A program made the position numbers and the translations under genes. Shown in pieces: positions 49,260 to 61,704 of a DNA stretch of 64,000 nt. The stretch spans positions 550,803 through 614,802 of the forward strand of contig NW_017802991.1 of NCBI RefSeq assembly GCF_001625305.1, read 5' to 3'. Numbering within the stretch: position 1 is the first letter of the stretch; every line of letters starts with the position of its first letter. Under the pieces are notes generated by a model that ran no database searches, was not told the DNA's origin, and worked only from the letters and a program-made list of their open reading frames with translations. Origin of the DNA: Branchiostoma belcheri (lineage: Eukaryota; Chordata; Leptocardii; Amphioxiformes; Branchiostomatidae).

Positions 49260-52200
49260 AAGTAGATGGATGTAGTGCGGGATCACTTTAGTCATATTCG
49301 TGAGAGTTAGGCGTCCATGGTGTCTCTCTCTTCCCATTTCACGATGCACTCACCCCCTCCCTCCCCAAAAGAATTCTCGCTTTTACATGTATTTTATGTG
49401 CAGTCATATCATTTACAATTTCTTAAAGTTCCATCGGCAAATTCACACTGAAAAAGTCACATTTATAACCTTAGTAGAGTAAAATCTATAACACTCTGTA
49501 TGGTACAAAGATTTTGAGTTTGTTGGATGTAGATTGTAGTGGTTTGTCTCAATGTATTGGAACTGTATCGTATACATCGCCATCGGGGAATACCCGATTG
49601 AATTATCCTTCCCGTGGACTGATTCTCCCTTCCAATGATGTTCCCTTTTTACCGAAGTCCATATTATATGATACCCCCGTATAGGAAGGCCTGGTGGAGG
49701 CTACCATGGTTTATGTACGCAAAATAGTTTAAGCGGTGTGGACTCGTAGTCCAGCCTACGAGTTATGCAGGCCTTACATTGCTGACCACCGTCGGGCGTA
49801 TTTGTTGATCGCTATAACAAAATTACAGAAAGGCACAAGGGGTGGCGACGTTGCTGCCGCATACTTCACACTCTATACCACCAATGCAAACTCAAAATAA
49901 ATGTCACATGTGTAACACAGGTGCCAAATCAATGAATTCTCTAGAGCTCGACCGAGGCACGTAGAGCCTTCCTCGGACACAGACACAAACCACGCACGAC
50001 CTGCCAAGTTTGCAGAAGTCGGGCGAGATACGAAAGAGGTCGTACCCGGGCGAGCTACAGGGATCAAGCGAACTTCCGCCGACTCCAAAAATTCGCCGGC
50101 GATCCCAATAATTCGCGTGGTGCTCTACTACTACTGTAAATGTGGACTCATCGGCTGTTCAATTTTGCGCAATATGACGGCCGCATTAGCGATTTTATGG
50201 TTGAAAAGGGAAGCAGTCTTCTACTGCGCGAAACCATACGTAATTATCCCAGAGCCAAGATGGCGGCGCAGCTCAGTCAGCAGAGTCAGCCCAGGTAGAC
50301 GTCGAAAATTCGAAAAACTGTGAAATTGGTTACTCAGAAGACAGCCTGATTGTTGACCTTCATGATCAATTTCACCCTGTGCGAGTTGCTAGCGATGGTT
50401 ACCCAACAGAAACGACTTTTTTGTTAACGTTGTAAAGTCAGTATTTCCATGTAAGTATATAAAAAAAACTTATGCGCGGGATATATGTTTATGCCGCGAA
50501 TATGTAACTCAGTCGAGTAGTATTTTCGTTAGGGATAGGAGAGGCCTAGGTTTGAATCAATTTGCATTTTTCTTGCCAGCCAGCTATATACAGTATGCCT
50601 TACTTCTCGACCATAAAGTCGCTAAGTTGGTAGGCTGACCGAGTTTAGGCCGTCTAGCGACGGTCGAATTGATAAAGCGTGTTATAATTTCCTGCAACCG
50701 TGCCTTTCAACTGAAGCTCAATCTCCGCTCAGTCCCAAAGAAGAAACGAAAGAATAACGGCAAAAAAGTTGGATTGATCTTTTGCCAGAAAATTCCGTAC
50801 TCACCGTTTTGTTACGCAGCAACCGGAGCAATCATACACCAGGCTATCAGTTTATCCTCATACACATACGATACCCCTCTAGATACTTCTGTCCAGCATG
50901 GTGGCCATCAGGTCATTATATATACTGGGTTCTAGATACAAGGACAAAATGCAGGTCATTCGATCGCAAGTTTCCCAGGCAGCCTTGTCCCTTTGATCGG
51001 TAACTGGCACATTAATAAATCACAGTAACGACTTCTGTGGCGCAGGATTTGGACGCGTGTGACCGTAGTAGCGCAAAAACAACATCGGAACAGTCTGACG
51101 GGAAATGCGACGAGGATCTACGTCTGTTTCCTATGTGGTCCTGGCTTTTCCTGCTCCCGTAGGCCCTCTTTGTGTTAAAGTCGGTCGGAACAGCATGCAG
51201 TTTCCTTAATCAAACGACATTTGTGCAGTATAGTTTGGAAAATGACTTTGCCAAGAACACAGGTGAGGATGCCAGTTGCCTTATACTTAACCAGACGATA
51301 GAGGTAAGATATCTCATGTAGTGCATGGATTAATTTATTAGGGACCAAACACACTGTCACCGTGCAGTCATAACTGGCAGGGACACTAGGTTCAGTAACC
51401 AGGACAGACTTTCAAACCTAGAACTGTATGATTTACAAAGAGTTTGATCTACTTCATGACCAAGTTGTTAAATGATATAGATGTTTTTGGATCTTGAGTT
51501 GTATTATTAAACATACCACGTGTTATACTGGATGATCAGTTTTACTGTACCGTTGATTTTGTATATATGTTTATTGCATTGTAAGGCGATAGTTTGAATT
51601 TATGTTTAGTTTTTCTGTACGTGCACCTTTTTGGACCCTTTCTTTTCTGGCAACATTGTGTTAAAAAGATATAGCACGTGGAAAAAATAACTGAGACATC
51701 AGTTGATATGAAACTTCCCTTTTGTCGTCTGCAGTAATGCCATATAGCTCGTAGGGTCAGTCTGGACTGAATGTCATCTTCAACTAGTCAACAAGAAAAT
51801 GGAGTAAAAGCCCCACAGGCACTCCGAACCAATCCTGGTATTGTGGGACTTTTGACTCGACAGCACTACATTGCCAAGCAGCAATCACAACTGCTTACAT
51901 ATTTTAGACAAACGTCATAAAAAGCCAGTTGAGTGTGTTTAGAGTCAATATAGCTTTTTTTCATTCTGACACTGGATAGTTTCTTTAAATGGAGATGAGT
52001 CCTCATTCTTGATGTTAGAACAATCAAAAATGACATTCACATACTGCGACATCATATTGGAATGTCAAATGTGAATGACCGCTGGTGACCCCATATCGAA
52101 CACCGTTCTGTTCGAATTACATCAGTTCTGGTTCGAAAGAAGGTGGGGAAATCGGGACCCAAAGTTGACCACCGTGACGATTGCAAGTCTACGTATTTGT

Positions 52201-52260
52201 ATTTATAAAGCAAATCAATATCTGCATAAATCTGTATCTCCGAAGTCCTATCACAGACTG
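49260..52260. other. No confident gene; divergent promoter region and repeats
   Basis: Apart from the candidate exon at 50260-50294, the only clear content is repeat: 51040-51350 matches 34760-35070, and 51640-51960 contains pieces also present at 36820-37200. Confidence 0.45.
50260..50294 (+). CDS. Possible first coding exon of an unidentified divergent gene
   Basis: ATG at 50260 lies in CCAAGATGGCGGCGCAG, which matches the AAGATGGCGGC element (YY1-type) at many housekeeping gene starts. Eleven codons (M-A-A-Q-L-S-Q-Q-S-Q-P) run to a donor, CCCAG|GTAGAC. It points away from the kinase gene 1 kb to the left, so a shared promoter is possible. I found no second exon. Confidence 0.3.
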
Positions 52261-52264
52261 CAGT

Positions 52265-53000
52265 ATGAAGGCTGTATGTAAGTTATTGCGTATGGAAGTC
52301 AAATGATATATCACTGCGTGCTGTTAAATTCTGGTCACACTTGACACAACTTAATACCGATACACACCCTCTGCAAGTTGATGCACTCCTGTTACAACGT
52401 AATTCCCTGTCATATAGTCGTAGACGGACATTGGTACAGCGAGTGAAGGAGATCCTCGATCACTGTGGATATTCCTACCTACTGCATATTGATAGTACAA
52501 CCTGTGATCCTCAACATATGTATAAAGTTTTAAGGACAAGGCTTTCAGACATGTACATTCAAACTTTCTTCCATAGTTTGTCTGTTAATACCGGTAAACT
52601 GAGATTCTATAGAAAATGTAAAACTGAATACTGTTTAGAACAATACCTAGAACATTGTGACTTCGATCAGCGCTCCGCCATTAGTAAAATTAGAATCAGT
52701 GCCCACTCCTTGGAAATCGAAAAAGGGCGATATATGAAACTACCTGTGTCGGAGAGAATTTGTAAATATTGCTCCTCAAAGGCAGTGGAAGACGAAATCC
52801 ATTTCATCTCTAACTGTCCATTTTATGACGACATCAGAAATCAATTATTTACCACCGTGTCCAAAATGCTACCTTACTTCCCCACCATTCCTTACCACAA
52901 AAAAACAATTTTACTACTAAAATCAAAGAACCCACATATTATAGAAGAAGTGGGTAAATTCGTCTTCCATTGCCTAAAAAGAAGAAGTCGAACCCAGTAA
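52265..53000 (+). pseudogene. Non-LTR retrotransposon C-terminal fragment
   Basis: The frame is open from before 52341 to a TAA at 53000. It ends with a zinc-knuckle-like pattern, I-C-K-Y-C then E-D-E-I-H-F-I-S-N-C-P-F-Y, typical of the C-terminal domain of LINE proteins in marine invertebrates, preceded by K-I-R-I-S-A-H-S-L-E-I-E-K-G-R. There is no reverse transcriptase core upstream, so this is a 5'-truncated copy. Confidence 0.75.
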
Positions 53001-53159
53001 AACTAGTGTCATGTCATGTTGTAGAATATAGTATAATGTTAGAAGTAGATTTAGTCTCACGTACCACTGTATTTTCTTTCTATGTTGTTTGTAACTGCAA
53101 TTAGCCCTCGGGCAAGTATTTGCAATAAACTTTCAGTTATTAAATGTTGTCTGGCCAAT

Positions 53160-54250
53160 TAGTTACACATTTTGAGATGTGTACAGGTCAAGGATATATG
53201 TTTTGGTCAGTGATTATAGAGTTACCGTAACTCTTTTGTCACTAGCAGCTTATAATTAAGCGGGCCTGTGCATGCCATGGTCTCGTATACTGGACTCTCT
53301 TTCATAATTCTTTGCATTGTCTCTTTCTGGTGTCGAAGTCCCTGACACTGATGAAATACAAGGTTGTTTGTGAAAAATCTTCAAGTTGAAACATCTGTTG
53401 TTGGGTCCGGGTCCCTCGGTTCTGGTACCTGTGATCGTAAAGTAGTGTTCTGATGACCTTTACTACCCTGGCCTAGTTGCTTGGGACGGTTTATATGATA
53501 CATAGGTCAATAAACCTGCAATAGGTCAGTGACAATAGGTCAGAGAACCTGCAAACCAACAGTGAGTTACCATCAACTTTCTTTCCATTTTATGTCTTTT
53601 GTCACTGGCAGCTAATAATTTATTTAAATCAAGGACGGGACGACCCTCACCGTCCCACAACTCCTCACAGGAGCCCAAGACAGGAAGACATGGCCGCACC
53701 TCTGCTGCAAAGCCATGGTACAGGACTTGCATTGTCTGTGGTGTAAACATCGATCCCTGACATGTACTGTTTTATTGCAACAAGGTCATCATGTCAGGGT
53801 CCCTGTTATATAGAGATGCCCATTCTCCCTTTGTTTCCTCACCGACAGTTGTTGTTTAATTGTCTGTAAGTGTGCCATGGTCTCTGATACAGGACTTGCA
53901 TTGTCTGTGCACATGGTGTAGATATCTCTGATATGTACTGTCTAGGCCACACTGATTTAATTTTTTGGATGACACACATTTTCTGTATATATAGGTCAAT
54001 ACATTTTTAATGCCATGCAAAAAAGACATCTTACAATAGCTGCATAAGTAGAGTCACTGAATTTTTTTATCAACTACATATATATATAGTGTAGCGTTTC
54101 GTAGCATTTATATGTAGAATTTTAACATTCCTGGCAAATAACTTAGTAGCCATAGAACATGTTTAGTATAATTAGGTACAACTGCTCACTGTACCCTTCA
54201 TGTGTATAGTTTAGCGTAATGTAGAATGTACATGTAGAGTCGAAATATTC
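53160..54250. repeat. CATGTCAGGG tandem units and MITE fragment
   Basis: Further copies of the 180-bp unit seen at 37.9 and 42.9 kb, interrupted at 53636-53715 by a GC-richer insert of unknown origin. The sequence from 53946 starts GGCCACACTGATTTAATTTT, like the Harbinger-type elements at 14.5 kb. Confidence 0.6.
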
Positions 54251-54588
54251 TCTAGCCAGTAGTTCTTTATAATACTCTGCCAGATACAATGTCCGTTGAC
54301 CATATATATAGCATTATGTTAGACGCATACCAACTAGTAATCTTATTATTTGCCATACATTGTACCCGTGACAATCGTTGTGCAATAAACTTTGACTTGA
54401 CATCCTCTGGGGACCAAAGCGAGAGGGCGAAAAAAAAGTCCAGCAAAAAAAAGCTGCTTAACCACAGGAATACAATGCCTGATATTGCGGATTGAACCAC
54501 AGGACACAGTGACTGCATGAAACAAACAAGTTTTTATTTGCAGGAGGTAGATGTAGATAGTCTTATTCTGGTCTCATCTTCCTTCACA

Positions 54589-54945
54589 GCAGCTTCCTCC
54601 TTCGCAGCTTCCTCCTTTGCAGTTTTCTCTCCCTTCAGAAAAACGTAAAAGGTATTGCTTGACCTTCATTGTAGGTAGATATTATATACATTATATATAC
54701 AGTATATAGTTTATACTTCACACCCTGTAGAAGTGCATACAACAAGGGGATTGAATAGAAGTGGATTTTATTTCAGATAAAAGTTTGAGATCAATATTTT
54801 GGGCAAAATGTAAAATGTAAAAGGTAGAGCAGAAACAGCACCCACCTGAAAGTAAGTGGTCCATCTTCTTCCTCTCTAGATCCCTTCCTCTCCAGCTTTT
54901 TCTTCACTCTTGTACGCTCTTCAACACCAGTGGCTTTGCACACCT
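54589..54945 (-). CDS. Possible exons of an unidentified minus-strand gene
   Basis: Segment 54845-54945 has a good acceptor and donor (GTAG|GTGTGC ... TTCAG|GTGGGT) and encodes a charged peptide with R-V-K-K-K-L-E-R-K-G. Below it, after CTGAAG|GGAGAG, one frame encodes E-A-A-K-E-E-A-A, but that frame does not fit the phase left by the first segment. One of the junctions is wrong or this is a fragment. No family recognised. Confidence 0.22.
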
Positions 54946-55272
54946 ACAGAAAAAGGACATGGTACATGTATGCAAAATCGATGTACTCTTGGAATGTATG
55001 TTTTCATTGAAACATCTGTTGTTGGGTCCGGATCCCTCGGTTCTGGTACCTGTGATCGTAAAGTAAAGTGTTCTGATGACCTTTACTACCCTGGCCTAGT
55101 TGCTTGGGACGGTTTGTATGATACATGTACAGTAGGTCAGTGAACCTGCAAACCAACAAGTTGTTTTACCGCCAATCTTTCTTTCCATTTATGTCGTTTG
55201 TAAGTAAGTATTCACTAGATTTTAGACGACTTTTAATAAAGCACATCATATTTTTTTTGTTTTCCAAACTAG

Positions 55273-58200
55273 GGTGGCAGAGCAGAAGCCGTCTCGACCG
55301 AGGCTATAACCACGCCCCAGAAGTTGCTGTGCGTTCTGCTCTTCACTGCGGTTCTAGTACCCTATGCCGGGAGGACCAGTGTCTCAGTGATTCTGGTGGA
55401 GTTACAGACGCAGTCGGATAACAATACAAACACCAACGTCTCGAAGGTCAACTATAGGTGTCTTGCTATGTTATATAGGCCATGGTCACGTGCCCGTAAC
55501 TCTTGTGGGTTTCGTTCGGGAGTGATCGGTCATTACTTACCCTGATGAAGGCGACAGTGGTCGTCGGAAATTTGATACTTGTTACCTTCGCCAAGAAGGG
55601 TATGTTTTCAGTAGCATTTGTCCGTCTGCCTGTTTGTCCGTGCGTCTGTCTGTGAACAGCATAACCCAAGAAGCTTTATATGCATTGTTATGAAACTTAT
55701 TAGTTGGTGGGTAGGTCTTGATGAGACCTAGAAATGATTAGATTTTTGGCCCCCTGGCAGCTTTTGTTGGTACTGCAGCAGAACGTCCGGTTTTCAAGAT
55801 CCGATTGACGGATTGTCGTGATTTTTGGTATGTAGGTAGCTGATGTGATGCTTGACATAATCAGATGACAATTATGCAAATCAGCAGCTGATTTGCACAA
55901 TTAATGCGGAAATCTGCTTTGTTCGACAATATGACTATGAAACACTTGTGACATGTAATTGTGAACGAGAACAAACATCTGAGGATATAGATTATGTAAA
56001 TGAAGACCTAATTTGCATAATCAATGAGATTTTTTTTATAATTTCATAGTTGTAACTGCTGGGAATTTTATACTTGCCACATTTGGATGTTAAAGAGGCC
56101 AGTAATACTATATAATGACCCCACCTTGCCGATATATATTCGATAACATAAATTCCCAGACTTCAGTCTTGTCCTGGCAGCCGTGCAGTGTACAAATGTA
56201 CATGGGGGAGGCCTTTCTAAAACAGTTAAGCTTGTCAAGTAAAAATGTCTCTTCAAGACACTTAGACATGAGACACACACATATATAAGAAGCTATATTC
56301 ATTAGTAACCCCGAATATAAATTGCATAATTCGTCAACTGCAGGGGTTAACATCATTTGGCGAAGGCATGAGATCGTGGAACTCTTGTTTATCCTTGTGT
56401 TAGAATTACGTTTTTCCTAGGCGAGAATTAAGTTAAGCATTGTACTAGAATTTTGTCTTGTCGTCATTGTTAAGTCACATTTCAACTAAAATTTTGGACC
56501 AAAAAACGACCAATATGTTTTTGAATGTCACTAATTTTATCTATTGCCATCATTTGAAAACTACAATCTTGCTCTTCTTGTACGTTTTGCATTTGATAAT
56601 GATAAACATTGACGTGTTTACAGCTTCAGTCACAGTACAGTCAGTTCAAAGTTGGTGTCATCCTGAGCTCAGTCTACATCGGCCTGCTGCCCTCAAGCTT
56701 CATCGGAGGTTACCTGGCCTATCGATATTCCGCTCTTAGGTGTGTTCTTTTTCCTACCTGTAAACTACTGATGGAAAACAACATTAGATGTGTATTCTAT
56801 CTAGACTGGGGCGCTTTTAGGTGATCCGTGCGTCGAGCGGGGGGGGGGCATTCCCCCTATCAGAAATCGTAAACGGTACGTCGTATGACCACCAAGTTTT
56901 CAGAGGATGGTGTACTAGTAAAAATTAATGATAACAATAATTTGATATCATTATGACGTAATATGACGTCAGAATGGCGTAATGAATGTGGTTTTATTGC
57001 CTAAAACATCTAGATAGGCTTTTTTCGTAACTCTTAATGGTATACAACATGTACACGAGTTTAACAAACAGTTTTTATAATGGAATATTAAGGTTTACTA
57101 AAACGTATGGTGCCCATAGCAACACCAGTCATAAAATGAAATGGAAAGGCAGAGGGCGAAATAGTTCCAACATATAACACCATACCCAAGAGGCTGAGCT
57201 GGAGGCTAGCCGTTTATGCATCGACGTACTATACGGTTATGTGAAAGATCACTTAATCTGCTTATCACTGACGGAGCATGAAGCTTTTCCAATCATCTTC
57301 ATATCCCCCCTGTAGAGCCCAAGTGAACATTATTACTATATGGTTCGACAGTTATGCATGGTTTTGAGATATGTACAGCTACACAACGAATGTACAAATG
57401 TAACAACCTACCTCATCCTGTTGCTTCACTATGGCGAATTCTAGGGTGCTCTTGATCTCAGTCGGCGCCAGTTCAATTGTCCACAGTCTCGCCCCTGTTA
57501 TGTTTCAACACTTTGAGACTGCAGTAATTCAACGTGTTCTTGCAGGAGTTGCAGAGGTAAGAGTTGACTTAGAGTGTATATGTTTCAAGGCAAAAGACGT
57601 GCATATAGCAGGAATATTGAAAGATATGGCATTATATATTTATCAAATAACATTTTCAGGAATCGAACCTACGTTCCTTTGTAGTTTCAAGTGTCTTCTC
57701 ATAGCGAAACTCGCTAACCTAAAAGCTTCATTATTGCTATCTAAGTGTAATATATAGTCAAGATGTAGCATATCAACTGTTTGTTCTGCTTTGAGACGTA
57801 TTATATAAGTGGAAAGTCTTTCGACATTTACGTTACACATCGATAGTAATTATCTTTTCGATTTCATATCAAGTTGAAATTTTGCTTTCATTAACTGGCT
57901 AAAGATCATTAACGCCTCGAAATGATATTAATGCCGTTCCATACAGGGGTCATGCGAACCTGCTGCTTATGGCGTTCTAAGTGAATACTTGTCCCCGACG
58001 CAAAGCGCACGAGTTTCGCCATACATCTTTGCAGGTCAGGAAGTCTAGACTCAAGTATAAGTCGCCAAACAGATGCCATTTAATTATCAATGCAGAAATT
58101 TTAGAGGTGCGTGTCATATGAAGTCAAAAGAGTTATGGCATCAACCTAGAACAACTACACGAAAAGCACTGTTGTTATCATAATTATCATTTTACATGAT

Positions 58201-61120
58201 GCATCTAAAGCAATGTGATGATAGTATTATATGTAATTTCACAAGAATCATTGTTTTTGCTGTTCAGCACTCTACCTTGGCCAGTTTCTTGGTATATTTG
58301 CAACTGGCTTCATAACACAAAGACTAGACTGGCAGGCATCATTCTACATATATGGTAAGTGTCTGTGAAAAACAACATTGGTATTACTAACCTTAACGAA
58401 AGTTTCTCAGTGTAATTGGAAAAGGGAATATGGTCTTGGCGCTAATATTATGTGATATTGCTATCTATACACTATTGACTGACAAGGCATTAAAAGTTAG
58501 AAAAGTCACCATAATGATTTTTCTGTAGGGAAAGCATTGTTTGTAATATTTGCGATTTTTACACAAATGTATTTGATATTAGCCTCTACCAGGATTCGAG
58601 AAGTGGCTGAAAAGAGTAGAAATTGGCCAAATTGACAGATAACGTGCCGCTCAGAAGTACAGTTTACCGCTTCCGAAATTTTACTCTTGGGCGGACCAAC
58701 TCCTCTGGCATGTTATCTATTTCGCCAATTTCTACTGTTTCGGCCGTTTCTGGAATGCTGGTAAAGGGTTTTTCATGGTATGTATTATCATTATTGATAC
58801 ATTATCATTATTGATACATTATCATTATTGATGCATTATCATTATTGATGCATTATCATTATTGGTATATGAATATACAGGTGCGCTGGGGATAACATGG
58901 ACGGTCGTGTCGATCGCATGCAAAGTAGCAGGTGTATTTAAAAAGCAATCTGCCACGGACACACCTCAACAGAGCAAGGCCGATATCCAGACAATGGTGG
59001 GAAATATAACAAACATCACAATGCAATGCAGTAGAATATCTATAGTGATTTTGTTGAAATATATCAGAGTGGCACTAACATCATGACCGAAATAAGGTAC
59101 GTACTTCAAATGAATGGCACTTTTATGACATGAGTGAATGTAATATGTAATTACCCTCCATGAAAATGGGGGTACTGTTTTTACTCCGTTTCATGTTTGG
59201 TCTGATATCTGAAGATCGGTGAGAAGGAACTGTACGATATTTGGCAGATTGATGGATGGGGCCTTGGAGATTGTGTAGGTTGACTTTGAGCCCCTGGTGA
59301 TTGACCTTGGTACTGCAGTTTAATTTTTTTATTCTGTTGTTTTCGCGTTATGGACTGTTTGTGCGATATTAAGGTAGCATGTAGTTGTTATTACCATGGT
59401 TTAGTGGTTTAAATTTGGGTCCCCTAGCTGTTTGCGTTTGATATTTACAAAATGTTTAATGTTGGACTTTTTGTGTTGAATGTTTGGAAAATCTGGGTGA
59501 TGGTTTGGTATGATTTTTGGTATGTGGGTAGTTGTTGAGTCTCTTTGTGTTTTGGAGTGCATTAGCAGGTTGTTGCATATTTTTATTGCTTAATTTAAAA
59601 GGATTTTCACTTTTTCACCCCCACTTCATAATAGGATGGTCTGTTAAATTTGACCCAAAAGTTGGGACAGAGTGTTTTTGTTTATACCTCCAGCTGGCAG
59701 GTCAGACCCAGGCAGCCCTATCTATTTTTACCCCTAGACAGAGTCTGCAGGAAAATAAATCTTGTTTGTCTGGTCTGCAGGTCATTTGCCTGTCTGGTCA
59801 TTGACCTACATGTACAGGCAAATGTAGCCTGGGTACCATCCCCAGTAGTATATTCGCAAACTCTATAACAGTTATAGAGTTTGCGAATATACTACTGGGG
59901 ATGGTACCCAGGCTAAGGCAAATGACCTGCTGGCCATCAAAGTAAACAAACCATGGTAACAAGACACTAAACGCCTGCACATGACAGCTTGATAAATACA
60001 AAGTGCCACCACAAATCATTCTGCTGATAAAAACAAAGTTTGACTCATAATATCTCTATTGAAATACACCAAAAGATTACAAAATAACAAGCTATTTCAT
60101 GGAGGGATGATGTCTACGACTTCTCCTTGTTTGTAATGGTTTGGGTCATTCAAATATATCAAGTCGAACATTATCTGCGATTCGAATAATATACATTCAG
60201 AATAAAGAGGTATTATACTAGTATTGATTGATTCTATCTTTCTCTGCAGAAAAGCATTCCGTTTTTAAGCATGGTCACGTCTCCTGCTGTTTGGGCCTTC
60301 AGCCTGCTCAACGTAGCGTCCTATATTTGGGACCCAAGCCTCCTCCCTCTCTACTTCAACCAAAGCTTTGGGGCAAATATCGAACTGGTAAGATCGTTTT
60401 TATCGGTGAAAGTGTAAAAAAATCATACTATTAGTAAAAGTACAAAGTAGAGGTATTTCTGTTTTACTTCATTGAGCAAGGCTATCCTATAGTTTTAGAA
60501 TTGGAATCACAGTACAAATAAAAGAATACACTGGTTCATGCATCGTAAAAATGGAGTTATATTACATGGTCTCATACATTTGTACCTCCGCCAAATGTTG
60601 TTAACGAGTTAACGACTGACTGACAATTTCTCATTGATACATGCATAAAGAATACCCATTTATGGAGCCAAAATGTAATCATTTTTATGTCTCATCAAGA
60701 CCTACCCACCTACCGAGTTTCATGACGATCCATTTATAGCCTCTTATCTTGCTAAAGCCTTCACACATACATTCTACAAATATATACAATATACACGTAC
60801 ATATATACTTACAAACGCTACCCACAACATAATAATATTTTTGGCGAAGGTTGAATTCCGTTTACTTCTGTGAGTATATAAACTATATAAAAGTGACTAT
60901 CATGTGGTAATGTTCGTCCATCGTATCATGTAACATAAGGTAATCCGCTAGCAAATTATTGATATGTTTTAAATGATTATTTTTCTTTCAAAGGTCGGTG
61001 TCTTATCTGGACTTCCTGTCCTGATATTTGGATTTCTGGAGCCAATATTTGCCCTTATTGGAAACCAAATAAGCAAGCATGTTTCAACGACTGCCACGCG
61101 GAAAATCATGGCTGTCACGA
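55273..61120 (+). CDS. SLC17-like major facilitator superfamily transporter, eight exons, incomplete at both ends
   Basis: Exons 55273-55446, 56624-56739, 57445-57556, 57947-58034, 58268-58354, 58881-58996, 60250-60387 and 60994-61120 join in phase for 319 codons plus one base. They cover the first to about the eighth membrane helix: L-F-T-A-V-L-V-P-Y-A-G-R, V-G-V-I-L-S-S-V-Y-I-G, Q-R-V-L-A-G-V-A-E, a G-x-F-A-T-G-F segment, then P-A-V-W-A-F-S-L-L-N and T-T-A-T-R-K-I-M. The last motif and P-A-V-W resemble SLC17 anion transporters (sialin and vesicular glutamate or nucleotide carriers). The usual loop with glycosylation sites follows helix 1 (N-N-T-N-T-N). A stop sits just before the first exon in its frame, so an upstream start exon is missing. 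The remaining helices would lie beyond 61120, past the Penelope-like insertion or outside the window. Confidence 0.75.
55583..56367. mobile_element. MITE with ACCTTCGCCAA termini
   Basis: CCTTCGCCAA near the left end and TTGGCGAAGG near the right end bound about 785 bp in the first intron of the transporter gene. The interior has CAGCAGAACGTCCGGTTTT, also found in the element at 15469 (CAGCAGAACTTCCGGTTTT), so the two families are related. Shorter pieces with the same ends lie at about 60585-60851. Confidence 0.6.
58580..58768. mobile_element. Diverged copy of the TAGCCTCTACCAGG MITE
   Basis: TAGCCTCTACCAGGATTCGAGAA at the left and internal GGCTGAAAAGAGTAGAAAT match the element at 19362-19511. 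The right end is decayed. Intronic. Confidence 0.6.
58788..58866. repeat. Short minisatellite, unit about 17 bp
   Basis: About five copies of CATTATCATTATTGATA-type units lie immediately before the acceptor of exon 58881-58996. Confidence 0.85.
59152..60107. mobile_element. MITE with TACCCTCCATGAA termini, carrying a nested hairpin element
   Basis: TACCCTCCATGAA at the left and TTCATGGAGGGA at the right bound about 956 bp. The left part matches the 15.5-kb element (GACCTTGGTACTGCAG). The nested hairpin at 59825-59915 is entered separately. It sits in the intron between exons 58881-58996 and 60250-60387. Confidence 0.65.
59825..59915. mobile_element. 91-bp perfect palindrome with 9-bp target duplications
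   Basis: Forty-five bases starting TAGCCTGGGTACCATCCCCA are followed by one A and then the exact complement. AGGCAAATG flanks both sides (59816-59824 and 59916-59924). A 9-bp target duplication is usual for Mutator-like elements. With no room for a gene it is a minimal hairpin element inserted into the larger MITE. Confidence 0.8.
60585..60851. mobile_element. Small MITE with CGCCAAA termini
   Basis: TACCTCCGCCAAATG at the left and a right end with TTTTGGCGAAGGT resemble the ends of 55583-56367. Contains ACCTACCCACCTACCGAG. Intronic. Confidence 0.45.
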
Positions 61121-61663
61121 GTATGCATAACATTTTGTATTTTCTGTAGTACGTCTTTCTGCTCTAAGCAAAACAGCGGATTCAGCGTCACTTCATTCTA
61201 ATTTGAATTACCTATTATGCACTGCAGTAACTGTACTGTAAAATTGAACTATTTTAAGTTGTCTTTTAAAATCATCATGTGATGTATCAATGCTGCTATT
61301 GATTCAACCTATTCAGGGGGGGGGTACAAATATAGGACCGACCTTGTAACTAAAAATTATTAATGAAATGAAATATCTATTTTTAGAGGATTGTGTACTA
61401 GTGAATTTGGTTCATAACAACAACGTCATTTATGTCATTTCATTGGCTAAAACCGCATACGACAATTGAACAATAAATATAAAGTAATGACATTTTGTTG
61501 AAAACATCCTGGTTACACTTGAGCTTATGACATCGTGCTCACCGTCTTGTACTTTTAACAATGATGTCATAAACTAGCATGAGTTTATGATGAGTTTTAA
61601 AAGGTTAAAGTAAAATCAAATTGTCAAAAAACAATTACTCAAGCAACTGGATATGATTTTGAA

Positions 61664-61704
61664 AACGTCAGACGTTTCAGCTAGTATCCACTAGCTTTCG
61701 TCAG
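61664..61704 (-). ncRNA. Hammerhead-ribozyme-like core in left terminal repeat
   Basis: Identical 41-base core to that at 29729-29769: CTGACGA, a 7-bp stem with GGAT loop, GAA, and a 4-bp stem with CTG loop, then TT. Confidence 0.5.
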
